Source: Fructobacillus tropaeoli
GTDB taxonomy: Bacteria > Bacillota > Bacilli > Lactobacillales > Lactobacillaceae
Length of the DNA: 64,000 bases
Reading direction: 5' to 3'
NCBI RefSeq assembly: GCF_001047135.2
Contig: NZ_DF968079.1
Span: 63,646-127,645 of the forward strand
In this document: in pieces, positions 17,312-27,353 of the stretch
Layout: the number at the start of each line of letters is the position of its first letter
Numbering within the stretch: the stretch's first letter is position 1
Notes under the pieces: generated by a model
What the model was told of the DNA's origin: nothing
Databases searched by the model: none
What the model saw: the letters and a program-made list of their open reading frames with translations, nothing else
Translations under genes and position numbers: made by a program

Positions 17312-17707
17312 TTAAAGATCTTCATAACCGCCATCAATTGGCAATAAATCTTCATCAGGGTCAGACCGCGTATCAGACCAAAAAGTAAAAATCGTCAAAA
17401 CCAGGTACAAACCGGCCAAATAATAACCATATTCAGTATCAACCCAGTCAAAGTACCAGGTAGTCACCACGCCAAAAAGCAGTGGCTGCACAAAAATCCA
17501 GTAAAAACGCAGACCGTGCTTGCGAATTTGAGCGCCAAAGTACAAAGCAAAGCCCCCATTTAAGACAAAGCAGAGCCAAAAGACCAGATTAATATCTGAC
17601 CAGTCAAATTTGTCGGCCACAAATGGCAACAAGACTGCCACGAAAATCATGACCAATAAGTTATAAAACCAAGCTGAGTGGTGTAATTTATTTAAAAAAT
17701 TACGCAT
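17312..17707 (-). CDS. Four-helix membrane protein of unknown function
   Basis: I do not recognise this 131-residue protein. Four hydrophobic helices are evident, at about residues 12-31, 39-61, 68-89 and 93-110. A basic N-terminus and an acidic C-terminal tail (SDTRSDPDEDLLPIDGGYEDL, partly quoted) suggest both ends may be cytoplasmic. It stands alone between rsmE and an ABC-F gene and has its own terminator. No catalytic motif is visible. Confidence 0.7.
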   Translation of the reverse strand: MRNFLNKLHHSAWFYNLLVMIFVAVLLPFVADKFDWSDINLVFWLCFVLNGGFALYFGAQIRKHGLRFYWIFVQPLLFGVVTTWYFDWVDTEYGYYLAGLYLVLTIFTFWSDTRSDPDEDLLPIDGGYEDL

Positions 17708-17802
17708 GTAAAAACCTCATTCACAGTGAAATTGTTATAACAAATTATAGGCTGTTTAGCCGATGAGGGCAAGGTTTTTGACAACCCCGACTCATTTTTC
17801 TG

Positions 17803-18546
17803 TTATTTTTCTAATTCTAATAATGTCGATAAAGCGGCTAATGTATATAGCGGCGCCGTTTCCGCCCGCAAGATTCGTGGGCCCAAACCGCCTGGACGAT
17901 AGCCGGCCTCTTGCAAGGTATTAATCTCTTCTTCGGTCAAACCACCCTCTGGGCCAAAGACAGCCACAAAGTGTTGGCCGGGCTGGCTGGCCTGCGCTAA
18001 ATCAACCAAAGCCGCCTTTTCGCCCTGCTTGGCAGATTCTTCCCAAGCGACCAATCCCTGATCCTTTTCCAGTGCCAAAACTTCAGCAAAATCAGCAAAG
18101 CGAATTTCCGGCACTTTCAGGCGGTGGGATTGTTCGGCAGCACCAACCGCTTTGGCTCGCAGTCGCTCTAATTGCTTTGCTTCCTGTTTTTCATTCCAGG
18201 AAACGACCGACCGTTCCATCGGCACGAAAAGTAAACGACTCGCACCCAATTCGGTTGCCTTCTCAGCCAACCATTCGTTACGGTCTTTTTTAATCGGTGA
18301 AACAACCAGCGTAACCTCGACAGGCAATTCAACCTGCTGGTCAATGTCGGCCAGCACCGTAATGGTGGCCTGGTCTTGGCTGATTTCTTCGACTTGGCCA
18401 AGCACCAAACGCGATTGACCATCAAAAAATTCCGCTTTCGTCCCAACCTTGGCGCGTAAAACCTTCACCAGGTGCTTAAAAGCTGGCATATCAGCAGTCA
18501 AGACGATGTGATTTTGAATGGGTTCTTCTAAAAAGTAACGTTGCAT
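17803..18546 (-). CDS. rsmE: 16S rRNA (uracil-1498-N3)-methyltransferase
   Basis: Methylates U1498 of 16S rRNA using SAM. The SPOUT-class C-terminal knot is seen as FGPEGGLTEEEI and GLGPRILRAETAPLYTLAALS, preceded by a PUA-like N-terminal region (MQRYFLEEPI). Length of 247 is standard. It follows prmA by about 20 bases, forming the common prmA-rsmE pair. Confidence 0.96.
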   Translation of the reverse strand: MQRYFLEEPIQNHIVLTADMPAFKHLVKVLRAKVGTKAEFFDGQSRLVLGQVEEISQDQATITVLADIDQQVELPVEVTLVVSPIKKDRNEWLAEKATELGASRLLFVPMERSVVSWNEKQEAKQLERLRAKAVGAAEQSHRLKVPEIRFADFAEVLALEKDQGLVAWEESAKQGEKAALVDLAQASQPGQHFVAVFGPEGGLTEEEINTLQEAGYRPGGLGPRILRAETAPLYTLAALSTLLELEK

Positions 18547-18566
18547 CGATTTCTCTTCCTAAAAAA

Positions 18567-19457
18567 TCAGTCGTTGATTAAGTCATCTGCCTTTTTGGTA
18601 ATAAAGGCATGCCAGGTTCCTTGGTTTAAGTGCTGGACGATGGTTAGTCCGTGGCTTTCCAAGGCCTCTTCAATCGCGGGTTCCACATCATCATAAATTC
18701 CTGAAACCAAGAAGTAACCGTCAGCCGTCAGCATCGGTACTACTTGAGGAATCAGCGGCGTAATCACATCAGCCAAAATGTTCGCCATGATTAAATCAGA
18801 CTGATTCCACTCTTGTGGCACATCCTGCATCAAATCCGACGCAATCACGGTGACATCACTAGCAACAGGGTTCAATGCCAAATTAGCTTGAGCCGTCGCC
18901 ACTGCCTCTTCGTCAATATCGGTCGCCAATACCGAACCAACACCCAGGTGTTTGGCAGCGACTGCTAAAACACCCGATCCAGTCCCAACGTCAATCGTTT
19001 TTTCTCCGCCACGAACAACGGCTTCCAAAGCTTGAATCATCAACGAAGTGGTTGGATGAGTACCAGTACCAAAAGCCTGGTCGGGATCCATCACGATTAA
19101 TTTTTCCTGGTCCTGAACTTTTTGATAGTCTTCCCAAGCAGGCACCACCGTAAACTGATTGGTCACGCGACTGGCATGGTAGTAGTTCTTCCATTCGTTT
19201 TCAAAGGTTGATGAATCCAATCGTTCCTGTGAAATTGGCTGGCTATTAATCGCCAGCCCTCGCTCGGCGAGGGCCGTTAAACCAGCAATGTAGGTCGCAA
19301 TCTGATTTTCAAAACCTTCTTGATTAACATCCTGGTAAATAGTGACCGTGTCTATCCCCTGCTCGGCACCTTCTGCCCCGAGCGCTACCAAGGTCGCAAT
19401 CACTACATCCTGATTTTCAGCCGGTACCTGCCAGACAACCTTTTGATACGTAATCAT
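18567..19457 (-). CDS. prmA: Ribosomal protein L11 methyltransferase
   Basis: A SAM-dependent class I methyltransferase that trimethylates L11. Family motifs are DPDQAFGTGTHPTT, VGTGSGVLAVAAKHLG (SAM-binding glycine motif) and MANILADVITPL. The N-terminal 100 residues form the L11-recognition domain. Length of 296 is slightly under the usual 310. The start has GAGGA, and rsmE follows closely. Confidence 0.95.
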   Translation of the reverse strand: MITYQKVVWQVPAENQDVVIATLVALGAEGAEQGIDTVTIYQDVNQEGFENQIATYIAGLTALAERGLAINSQPISQERLDSSTFENEWKNYYHASRVTNQFTVVPAWEDYQKVQDQEKLIVMDPDQAFGTGTHPTTSLMIQALEAVVRGGEKTIDVGTGSGVLAVAAKHLGVGSVLATDIDEEAVATAQANLALNPVASDVTVIASDLMQDVPQEWNQSDLIMANILADVITPLIPQVVPMLTADGYFLVSGIYDDVEPAIEEALESHGLTIVQHLNQGTWHAFITKKADDLIND

Positions 19458-19531
19458 CTTTTTCCTCGTTTATTATTCCTGCAACGACTCAAATAAAAAC
19501 GAGGACCGCTTGGTCCCCGTCCCAAATCGTG

Positions 19532-20680
19532 TTAATTATTAGCATCTGCCATTGTTACTTCAACTGGTGCTACATTATTAGCAACCGTCTGTTCAACCTT
19601 ATTATTGGCCTCTTCTTCGGCCATATAATCGATAACAACTTTCCCCATCGTATGGTGGCTAGTAACATCCTGGTTAGCATGACGCACGTTTTCAACTGAT
19701 AATCCCTGGTAGACCTTGGTAACGGTTGGGCGAATGACCCCCTGGTCCAAAAGGCTAGCAACATCACGCAAAATTTGGCCTTGCTCAGCAAGGTTAAAGT
19801 TTTCATTGCCGCGTGCCAACATAAAGGTCCAAGAAAACGAAGCAGCTTTACTCTTTAAATCACCTAAATCAACTGGTAATGTCGTTTCAACAATCGCTGC
19901 AATTTCACCATAGGGCTTAATGACCGCCGCCATCAAATCCCAATAAGCCGTCGTATCCTGCAAGTTGGCAATATAGTCAACTTGAGGGAAATGAATCGCT
20001 GCCAACTGTTTTTGCAAGTCTTCATGATAATCAAGGACAAAATCAGCCCCTAACTCTCGGACCCAATTTTTGGATTCGGTCGTTCCCGCCGTGGCAATCA
20101 CTGTCAATCCAAGATACTTGGCCATCTGAACCAAGACCGAACCAACACCACCAGCACCATTGATAATGAGTACTGATTTTCCCTGGGCACTATTCTGCGC
20201 CACCGGCAAATGAAAACCATGGTGCAAAACATCGTGAGCCGTGATGGATGTCAAGGGCATGGCTGCCGCATCGACATTATCCAAATTCTTTGGTGCCAAC
20301 GCAATCATGTCGGCCTCAATCACTTGAAACTCGGTATCGGCACCAAAGGCGTGTTGCTTACCAGCATAAAAGACGCGGTCGCCAACAGAAAAGTCAGTCA
20401 CGTCCTTACCGACCTCTTCAATCACACCAACAACATCAAGCCCAAAAACGCGAAAAACACCGTCCTGGCGATAACCAGCCCGCATCTTCGTGTCGACAGG
20501 GTTAACCGCCGTTGCCAAAATCCGAACCAAAACCTCACGGTCGTCCGGCGTTGGTTTGCGCACTTGCCGTTCAACAAAAGCATCTGCTGCTTCTAAAGAC
20601 CCATTATGAGTAATACCAATTGCAATCATTTTAGGTTGAAAGTAGTTGGTTACTTTTTGAAATACAGTTTTTAAAGACAT
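19532..20680 (-). CDS. MDR-superfamily NAD(P)H oxidoreductase (zinc-free quinone oxidoreductase type)
   Basis: A 382-residue medium-chain dehydrogenase. The core has LVRILATAVNPVDTKMRAGY and the nucleotide-binding GAGGVGSVLVQMAKYLG; the catalytic-zinc Cys/His set is absent. That points to the quinone oxidoreductase/enone reductase branch, often annotated as zinc-type alcohol dehydrogenase-like. It has a 17-residue N-terminal extension before the usual MIAIGI start, and a 35-residue Asn/Glu/Ala-rich tail. The first ATG is kept because AAGGAG lies upstream of it (long spacing, 12 bases) and nothing precedes the internal Met. It is monocistronic by appearance. Confidence 0.85.
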   Translation of the reverse strand: MSLKTVFQKVTNYFQPKMIAIGITHNGSLEAADAFVERQVRKPTPDDREVLVRILATAVNPVDTKMRAGYRQDGVFRVFGLDVVGVIEEVGKDVTDFSVGDRVFYAGKQHAFGADTEFQVIEADMIALAPKNLDNVDAAAMPLTSITAHDVLHHGFHLPVAQNSAQGKSVLIINGAGGVGSVLVQMAKYLGLTVIATAGTTESKNWVRELGADFVLDYHEDLQKQLAAIHFPQVDYIANLQDTTAYWDLMAAVIKPYGEIAAIVETTLPVDLGDLKSKAASFSWTFMLARGNENFNLAEQGQILRDVASLLDQGVIRPTVTKVYQGLSVENVRHANQDVTSHHTMGKVVIDYMAEEEANNKVEQTVANNVAPVEVTMADANN

Positions 20681-20771
20681 TCAGCTACGCTCTCCTTCGA
20701 ATCGCTTGTACCGTCATTTTAAACTGGATTTCTGATTTTTTCAAACAAGACCACTCAGAAGGTACCAGAAA

Positions 20772-22625
20772 TTAATTACCGCGGGCATACTTTTCATCAT
20801 CGTCCGTCTGCAAAACAGCCATGAATGCCTCTTGAGGAACAGTAACCGTTCCCACAGCTTTCATCCGGGCCTTACCACGCTTTTGCTTATCCAAAAGCTT
20901 GGCTCGACGATCAGGATCACCCGTATGAATCTTTGAGGTAACATCCTTGCGGTAAGCCTTAATGTTTGTTCGGGCCAAAATCTTGTTTCCAATTGCGGCT
21001 TGGACTGGAATTTCAAAGTTTTGTCGTGGAATGATTTCCTTCAATTTCGAAGTAATCACGCGACCACGTTCTGCCGCAAAATCACGGTGAACAATAAAGG
21101 ACAAGGCATCGACCTTTTCTGAATTCAAAAGAATATCAATCTTGACCAAATCAGCTGGGCGATAGCCATCGATTTCATAATCCAAGGAAGCATAGCCACG
21201 CGTGGATGATTTCAGCTTATCAAAGAAATTAAAGATAATTTCAGACAATGGCAAGTAATACTTAACGTTGACCCGGTTTTCATCCAGGTACTCCATCGTA
21301 TCGAATTCCCCACGCTTGCGTTGGGCTAGTTCCATCACCGCCCCAACATATTCGTTTGGCACCATGATATTGCCATGAATAAATGGTTCTTCAATCATTT
21401 TGATTTGTTGACTTTCGGGTAATTCAGATGGGTTTTCAATCATCAAGACTTCACCGTCAACCGTTGTCACCCGGTAGGTAACGGATGGTGCCGTTGTCAC
21501 CAAGTCCAAATCAAACTCACGTTCCAATCGTTCTTGGATAACGTCCATGTGCAAGAGACCAAGGAAACCAACTCGGTACCCAAAGCCCAAGGCTTGGGAC
21601 GTTTCGGGTTCAAAAGTCAACGCAGCATCGTTTAACTGCAACTTTTCCAACGCCTCTCGTAAATCACCGTACTTGGCATTATCCGAAGGATATAATCCCG
21701 AATAAACCATGGGTGTCATTGGCTGATAACCAGGGAGTGGCTCATCAGCCGGATTGTCGACCAACGTCACCGTATCTCCTGAATGCGTGGTCTGAATGTC
21801 CTTAATGGATGCCGTCAAATAGCCAACATCACCAGCCATCAAGTAATCACGCTTTTGAGCATTTGGTGACATGACACCGACTTCCGTCACTTCGTATTCC
21901 GCCCCAGTGTTCATCATCTTCACTCGATCACCAGGCTTGACAACCCCTTCACGAACTCGCAAATTGACCACAACGCCACGATAAGCATCGTACTGTGAGT
22001 CAAAAATCAAAGCCCGTAATGGCGCTTCAAGGTCACCATCCGGTGCTGGAAAATCAGAAACAATCCGTTCCAAGAGTTCAGGAATGCCGATTCCCTGCTT
22101 AGCCGAAACTAAAACGGCATCAGAGGCATCGAGACCAATCACATCTTCAATTTCGCCCTTGACCTTTTCTGGGTCAGCAGCAGGCAAATCGATTTTATTG
22201 ATAACCGGTAAAATCTCAAGATCGTTATCAATCGCCAAATAAACGTTCGCTAATGTTTGAGCTTCCACTCCCTGGGCCGCATCGACCACTAAGATGGCCC
22301 CTTCCGCCGCCGCCAAAGACCGTGAAACTTCATAAGAGAAGTCCACGTGCCCCGGTGTATCAATCAAATGAAAGATATAAGTTTCGCCATCATTGGCCTT
22401 GTAATGAACCTCGACCGCATTTAACTTGATGGTAATCCCGCGCTCCCGTTCCAAATCCATGGTATCCAGCAGCTGGTTTTGCATATCACGTTCGGCCACC
22501 GTTTGGGTTTGTTCCAAAATTCGGTCAGCAATCGTCGACTTTCCGTGGTCGATATGGGCCACAATGGAAAAGTTTCGAATACGCTTTTGCCGTTCTTTTA
22601 ATTCTTCTAAAGTAAAATCTGCCAT
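20772..22625 (-). CDS. lepA: Elongation factor 4 (back-translocating GTPase)
   Basis: A 617-residue translational GTPase. G1 is AHIDHGKST, followed by DTPGHVDF (G3) and [10 protein letters not shown] (G4), then EF-Tu-like domain II, two EF-G-like domains and the LepA-specific C-terminal domain ending near [13 protein letters not shown]. It binds the ribosome and influences translocation under stress. Sequence is ordinary for the family. Confidence 0.98.
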   Translation of the reverse strand: MADFTLEELKERQKRIRNFSIVAHIDHGKSTIADRILEQTQTVAERDMQNQLLDTMDLERERGITIKLNAVEVHYKANDGETYIFHLIDTPGHVDFSYEVSRSLAAAEGAILVVDAAQGVEAQTLANVYLAIDNDLEILPVINKIDLPAADPEKVKGEIEDVIGLDASDAVLVSAKQGIGIPELLERIVSDFPAPDGDLEAPLRALIFDSQYDAYRGVVVNLRVREGVVKPGDRVKMMNTGAEYEVTEVGVMSPNAQKRDYLMAGDVGYLTASIKDIQTTHSGDTVTLVDNPADEPLPGYQPMTPMVYSGLYPSDNAKYGDLREALEKLQLNDAALTFEPETSQALGFGYRVGFLGLLHMDVIQERLEREFDLDLVTTAPSVTYRVTTVDGEVLMIENPSELPESQQIKMIEEPFIHGNIMVPNEYVGAVMELAQRKRGEFDTMEYLDENRVNVKYYLPLSEIIFNFFDKLKSSTRGYASLDYEIDGYRPADLVKIDILLNSEKVDALSFIVHRDFAAERGRVITSKLKEIIPRQNFEIPVQAAIGNKILARTNIKAYRKDVTSKIHTGDPDRRAKLLDKQKRGKARMKAVGTVTVPQEAFMAVLQTDDDEKYARGN

Positions 22626-22753
22626 GAATATCCTGCTTTTTTAGAGTCTGTACTTACCATTCATTTTACAGGAAAACCCTGATGAAACAAAGAGTTATTC
22701 TGGTTTTAGCCCATTCGAACAGATTCCGCAATCATATTTTTGCTACAGAATAT

Positions 22754-22793
22754 AAAAGGAAGGCCCGCAAAATCGCCGTGTGCCTCCCTTTTG
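22754..22793 (-). terminator. Terminator after the surface-protein gene
   Basis: AAAAGG-AGGC pairs with GCCT-CCTTTT (one wobble) around a 17-base loop, downstream of the stop codon on the minus strand. Confidence 0.75.
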
Positions 22794-22811
22794 TATTATG
22801 ATTCTGTAATA

Positions 22812-24041
22812 TTACTTTTGGCGTCGCTTCCGAGAGGCCAACAGGAAGAATCCTGAAATAGCGGCGATAACACCGCCCGCTAATTCTTGATCAAACAGTT
22901 CGACACGAGTTGTAGCAGTACGAGGTAATACAACATCACCACTATCAGCATCTGTTCTCGAACCATACTGATTTGCAGTCACCGCTGGAGTCACCAAATT
23001 TTGCGGACCATTGGCAACGCTTCGTCCAGTCAAAACAGTGCTACCACTACTCTCATTTGTTGAATTGCTACTTGTTGGTATCGTACTAGTACTCGTCGAA
23101 CCACTTTGTGCAGACTGATCACTCGTTGACGCAGATTCACTGATATATTTATATTCCAATTGGATTGGCAATATAAAAGATTGGTCATATAGTTTATCAA
23201 ACATCTGTTTTAAATCGTTGGCATAATCTTGAACAATTTTCTTTGCATTATCAATACCGTTCGTAGTTGCAGTAATCATGTCTGCTTTTGCATTACTGTC
23301 AAAAACATTACTATCATTCGTCACTTCAGACCACATTTTGAACGACAAATCCATAGACTGATCAAGCAGTGTTTGTAATTGATTATACGGTTCATCTGGT
23401 GTTGCTCCCGTCACTGCTTTTTTGACATCATCATAAAAAGGCATTGTACTCACAACCTGGTCAACACCAGAACGATTTTGTGCTCCATCAATTAAGTAGC
23501 ACAAATAATTGAATTCAACTTCGAGAAACATAGTGCGTAAACGTTGGGCACTCGAGTATTGGGAGGCAAAATCAGGTAATGAATTCTCATAATTATTAAT
23601 TGCACTCCTGATATTATTTTCTGCTGTTTGCTTATATACCGATAAACCCTGTAAGTTAGCAACCGCACTGGCGTAAGCAGCATTAGCATCCCCAACTGAA
23701 TCAGCAGCGTTCACCTTTGCCGTTTGCGCATTAATTTCATTAATGATGACAGCCTGCTGAACAGCAGTTGAATAATCGCCAACACCTCTCGCCTGACTAT
23801 ATTCTTGCTGCTTTAGTGTCTGCAATTTTTGTAACAAATCAGTTTTAGTGGATGCCAATGAATTCTGATTCGAAACGTCGTCAGCTACCGCTGTCAGTGG
23901 TGATAGTAAACCACTGCCGTGGATCAAATCATTGTTCGATACTCCTCCAAAAATCGCAAAACTGGTAATGGCTGAAAAAAGCCAAAATTTACCACTTTTA
24001 AACATTTTGATGTGTTGCTTTTCATTAACCATACTCTTCAT
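22812..24041 (-). CDS. Cell-wall-anchored surface protein with KxYKxGKxW-like signal peptide and LPxTG-like sorting signal
   Basis: A 409-residue secreted protein. The N-terminus has a KMFKSGKFW motif ahead of a hydrophobic stretch, matching the KxYKxGKxW signal-peptide class. The middle (about residues 55-290) is helical and Gln/Asn/Asp-rich with no domain I recognise. It is followed by a Ser/Thr-rich wall spacer (about 295-345). The C-terminus is a sortase-type signal: LPRTAT, a hydrophobic segment ending SGFFLLAS, and RKRRQK. The final Gly of LPxTG is Ala here. Base composition is visibly more AT-rich than in the flanking lepA and glyS. The start has GGGAG. Adhesion is likely but unproven. 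Confidence 0.75.
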   Translation of the reverse strand: MKSMVNEKQHIKMFKSGKFWLFSAITSFAIFGGVSNNDLIHGSGLLSPLTAVADDVSNQNSLASTKTDLLQKLQTLKQQEYSQARGVGDYSTAVQQAVIINEINAQTAKVNAADSVGDANAAYASAVANLQGLSVYKQTAENNIRSAINNYENSLPDFASQYSSAQRLRTMFLEVEFNYLCYLIDGAQNRSGVDQVVSTMPFYDDVKKAVTGATPDEPYNQLQTLLDQSMDLSFKMWSEVTNDSNVFDSNAKADMITATTNGIDNAKKIVQDYANDLKQMFDKLYDQSFILPIQLEYKYISESASTSDQSAQSGSTSTSTIPTSSNSTNESSGSTVLTGRSVANGPQNLVTPAVTANQYGSRTDADSGDVVLPRTATTRVELFDQELAGGVIAAISGFFLLASRKRRQK

Positions 24042-24237
24042 AGCGACTCCCTCGTAAAGTAAATTGTATCTTTGTAATTAATATTGCAATATATGGCGCA
24101 TCATAGCAATGATGCAGAAATATAATTAATCAATTAGAAAAAATAACGAGGTTTCTGTGCTTAAATATTTTAATTGCTATGATTACTAATTTTTTCACTA
24201 AAACTAATCTTAAAATAAACTTCATCTTTTACAATCA

Positions 24238-24273
24238 AATAAAAAGGAACCCCATTAGGGTTCCTTTTTATTT
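24238..24273. terminator. Bidirectional terminator after glyS
   Basis: AAAAAGGAACCC pairs with GGGTTCCTTTTT around a short ATTA-containing loop, with A and T tracts on both sides. Confidence 0.9.
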
Positions 24274-24276
24274 GTA

Positions 24277-24298
24277 AAGTAAACTTATAAGTTTACTT
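24277..24298. repeat. Perfect 22-bp palindrome at the glyS stop codon
   Basis: AAGTAAACTT is followed by AT and then its exact complement; the glyS stop codon overlaps one end. It sits just before the bidirectional terminator and could form a second, weak 3' hairpin or bind a dimeric protein. Confidence 0.6.
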
Positions 24299-26354
24299 AT
24301 TTAATCACAATTTGTTCAATATCACCCAGACCAGCAATCAACTTGTCCAAGGCATTCAACTGGGCATAACGGTTGTTCTTAATTGCCTTTTTCTTATCGT
24401 TAACCAATGTGTTTTCAAAGTAAGCAGCGATTGGTTCTTGCAATGTAGCCAACGCTTGATACAATGCTTCCGCACCCTGATTTTCCAATTCAGCCAAGTT
24501 CAAATCCTTGCTTACTTCGTACAAAGCCTTTTCTTGGTCGTTCTCAAGCAAGTCAGGCTTAACGGCAGCCTCAATTCGTTCCTTACTTGCCAAGCGACTT
24601 ACCCGAGACAAGGCTTCCATCACATCGCGGAAGTTAGCATCCTTTGCGTGCTTTGCCAAGACCTCTGTTCGATCAGCCACGTAAACCAAATCACCAGTGA
24701 CCACGTTGGCCGTTCCAGCAGAAACAATGTCCGAACGAACGCCGGCATCGGCGGCCTGCTTCTTGACACGGTCCGTCAAGAAGGTAATGACCTGTGCCAA
24801 ATCAGCATCGGCTACGTCCTTGTTTTGGTCCTTGAAGTTGGTCAAGACGGACAAAAGATCTAAGTGCCAATCATGCGCTTCAAGTGTCCGCACCACCCCA
24901 GTTGCTGCTCGACGCAAACCATAAGGGTCGTTGGCACCAGATGGAATCAAATCGGCCGCAAAGAAGGTCACGATAGAATCGAGCTTATCGGCAACGGCTA
25001 ATACCGCTCCAATTTTTGAATCAGCGACTTCACCAGTAGCTGAAGTTGGCAAATAATGCTCCAAAATCGCATGGGCAACAACATCATTTTCACCAAAGAG
25101 CTTGGCGTAATGTTCACCCATCACACCCTGCAATTCGTCAAATTCGCCGACCATGCCAGTCATCAAATCGAACTTATAAATTTCAGTAGCCCGGTTCAAA
25201 TCAGACAACTCTTCGTACGACAGCCCCAGCGCCTGGCCTAATTGGGCAGCCAAAGCCCGTACGCGAACCATGTGTTCGTAGACAGTACCAATCTTCTCAT
25301 GGAAGACCAGCTTCTTCACGCGGTCCATGTAATCGTCAATCGACTTTTGTTGGTCTTCTTGGTAGAAGAAGACGGCGTCTTCCAAACGAGCAACCAAGAC
25401 CTTTTCGTTTCCGGCCACAACGTTAGCTAAGTTTTCTTCGTTTCCATTGCGGACAGAAAGAAAGTGTGGCAACAAGTCACCCTGATCATCCGTCACAAAG
25501 AAGAAGCGTTGATGGTCACGCATCGAGGTTACCAAGACTTCCTTTGGCAAATCCAAGTACTTTTGGTCAAAGTTACCGGCAAAGGCCGTTGGCCATTCAA
25601 CGATGTTGTTAACTTCTTCCAAAAGGTCTTGTGCCTGATCAGTCGTCAAATCCAAGTGCCAGTTTTGGTCCTGGGCAATCTTTTCCAACTGTGCTTGAAT
25701 GGTTGCCTTACGCTTAGCTGCATCAGCCATAACAAAGGCATCTTGCAACGTCTGCTCGTAATCAGTGGCACTCGCAATCGTCACGTTTTCCGTTGATAGG
25801 AAACGGTGACCACGAGTTGTTTGACCTGTTTGAACGTCCAAAACAGAAAAATCAACTACATCCTGGTCCAAAAGAGCCACTAACCAGCGGATTGGACGGA
25901 TGTAAGAGAAGCTATGGTTACCCCACTTCATATAAGTTGAGAAGGTCATTTTTTCAACAACCTCAGCGCCCAACTTTGCCAAAATTTCAGCAGCTGGCAC
26001 ACCAGCAATTTCAGTTTTGGCCCACAAGTAGCCGTCTTTTTCAATCAAGGCTTCTGGTGTGGTCTTCTGTCCACGAGCAAATCCTTGAGCAGCCTTTGAC
26101 CAGTCACCGTTTTCGTCCTTAGCACGATCAACGGCTGGTCCACGCTTCTCTTCTTCAACAGCCTTTGAACCGGCTGCCAAACCAGTCAATTCAACAGCCA
26201 AACGCCGTGGCGTTGAGAATGGCTTCATTGCTTCATAATCGAGTCGGTGTTCGTCTAAGAAATCAGAAACTCGGTCGACCAGCTGCTTTTCAGAGCTCGT
26301 TACCAAGTGGGCTGGCATTTCTTCCAAACCAATTTCTAAAATAAAATCTGCCAT
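24297..26354 (-). CDS. glyS: Glycyl-tRNA synthetase beta subunit
   Basis: The 685-residue beta chain of the bacterial alpha2beta2 glycyl-tRNA synthetase. It begins with the family signature ADFILEIGLEEMPAHL and contains PTAFAGNFDQKYLDLPKEVL and the C-terminal anticodon-binding/HD-like regions. It overlaps the glyQ stop by one base (TAATG), so the two are translationally coupled. Confidence 0.98.
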   Translation of the reverse strand: MADFILEIGLEEMPAHLVTSSEKQLVDRVSDFLDEHRLDYEAMKPFSTPRRLAVELTGLAAGSKAVEEEKRGPAVDRAKDENGDWSKAAQGFARGQKTTPEALIEKDGYLWAKTEIAGVPAAEILAKLGAEVVEKMTFSTYMKWGNHSFSYIRPIRWLVALLDQDVVDFSVLDVQTGQTTRGHRFLSTENVTIASATDYEQTLQDAFVMADAAKRKATIQAQLEKIAQDQNWHLDLTTDQAQDLLEEVNNIVEWPTAFAGNFDQKYLDLPKEVLVTSMRDHQRFFFVTDDQGDLLPHFLSVRNGNEENLANVVAGNEKVLVARLEDAVFFYQEDQQKSIDDYMDRVKKLVFHEKIGTVYEHMVRVRALAAQLGQALGLSYEELSDLNRATEIYKFDLMTGMVGEFDELQGVMGEHYAKLFGENDVVAHAILEHYLPTSATGEVADSKIGAVLAVADKLDSIVTFFAADLIPSGANDPYGLRRAATGVVRTLEAHDWHLDLLSVLTNFKDQNKDVADADLAQVITFLTDRVKKQAADAGVRSDIVSAGTANVVTGDLVYVADRTEVLAKHAKDANFRDVMEALSRVSRLASKERIEAAVKPDLLENDQEKALYEVSKDLNLAELENQGAEALYQALATLQEPIAAYFENTLVNDKKKAIKNNRYAQLNALDKLIAGLGDIEQIVIK

Positions 26355-27301
26355 TAGTCCTGATCCTCCTTCTTGGCGTACTTTCCCTTAGCGCCCAAGT
26401 ACTTTTCACGTAATGCCTCATCCTTCAACAATGGGAAGCCAAGCTTAGCTCGTTCTTCGATAAAGACCTTTGAAACCTTTCGAGCCATTGTCCGAATTCG
26501 GTGCAAATAACCAGCTCGTTCCGTAACGGAAACCGTTCCCCGCGCATCCAACAGGTTAAAGGTATGAGAAGACTTCAAAATATAGTCATAGGCTGGGTGA
26601 ACCAAGCCTAATTCCAAATTATGCTGTGCTTCCTTTTCATAATCATCAAAGTGTTGGAGCAACATTTCCTGATTTGACTCCTCAAAGGCATACTTTGAGT
26701 GTTCGTATTCTGGCTCTTTGAAAATATCACCATACAAAACGCCGTGACCCCATTCCAAATCATAAACCGTTGGCACGTCTTGAATGTAAGAAGCTAATCG
26801 TTCCAAACCATAGGTGATTTCAGCAGTAACAGAATCAACTTCGATTCCACCAACCTGTTGGAAATAAGTGAACTGAGTCACTTCCATCCCATCCAACCAA
26901 ACTTCCCAACCAATTCCGGCAGCACCCATCGAAGGGTTTTCCCAGTTATCTTCAACGAAACGAATGTCGTGTTCCAAGGGCTTAATGCCCAAGGCTTCCA
27001 AAGAAGCGAGGTATAATTCCTGAATGTTATCAGGTGAAGGCTTCATTACCACCTGGAATTGGTGGTGTTGGAACAGACGGTTAGGGTTGTCACCATAGCG
27101 ACCATCGGCTGGTCGCCGTGAAGGCTGAACATAGGCTGCTCGCCAAGGTTCTGGACCGTTAGCGCGCAGGAAGGTGTAAGGACTTTGAGTTCCTGCCCCA
27201 ACCTCGTTGTCATAAGCCTGCATCAAGTTGGCACCCTTTTCGGCCCAAAACTCTTGCAGTGTCAAAATAATGTCTTGTACTGATAATTTTTCACTGGACA
27301 T
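26354..27301 (-). CDS. glyQ: Glycyl-tRNA synthetase alpha subunit
   Basis: The catalytic alpha chain, 315 residues. It has the class II synthetase core with [25 protein letters not shown] (partly quoted), [21 protein letters not shown] and [19 protein letters not shown]. It ends with a Lys-rich extension. The start has AAAGGA. Only about 50 bases separate it from the upstream DUF2130 gene and no terminator intervenes, so it is probably read from the T-box promoter beyond that gene. Confidence 0.98.
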   Translation of the reverse strand: MSSEKLSVQDIILTLQEFWAEKGANLMQAYDNEVGAGTQSPYTFLRANGPEPWRAAYVQPSRRPADGRYGDNPNRLFQHHQFQVVMKPSPDNIQELYLASLEALGIKPLEHDIRFVEDNWENPSMGAAGIGWEVWLDGMEVTQFTYFQQVGGIEVDSVTAEITYGLERLASYIQDVPTVYDLEWGHGVLYGDIFKEPEYEHSKYAFEESNQEMLLQHFDDYEKEAQHNLELGLVHPAYDYILKSSHTFNLLDARGTVSVTERAGYLHRIRTMARKVSKVFIEERAKLGFPLLKDEALREKYLGAKGKYAKKEDQD

Positions 27302-27353
27302 AAGTCTTTCCTTTATTCTTTCATCATTAAAATTTTAAAACGCTGTGACGAAT

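Noticed and set aside
24312..24863. A 183-codon plus-strand frame opposite glyS
   Set aside because: Antisense shadow of glyS with biased composition and no ribosome site.
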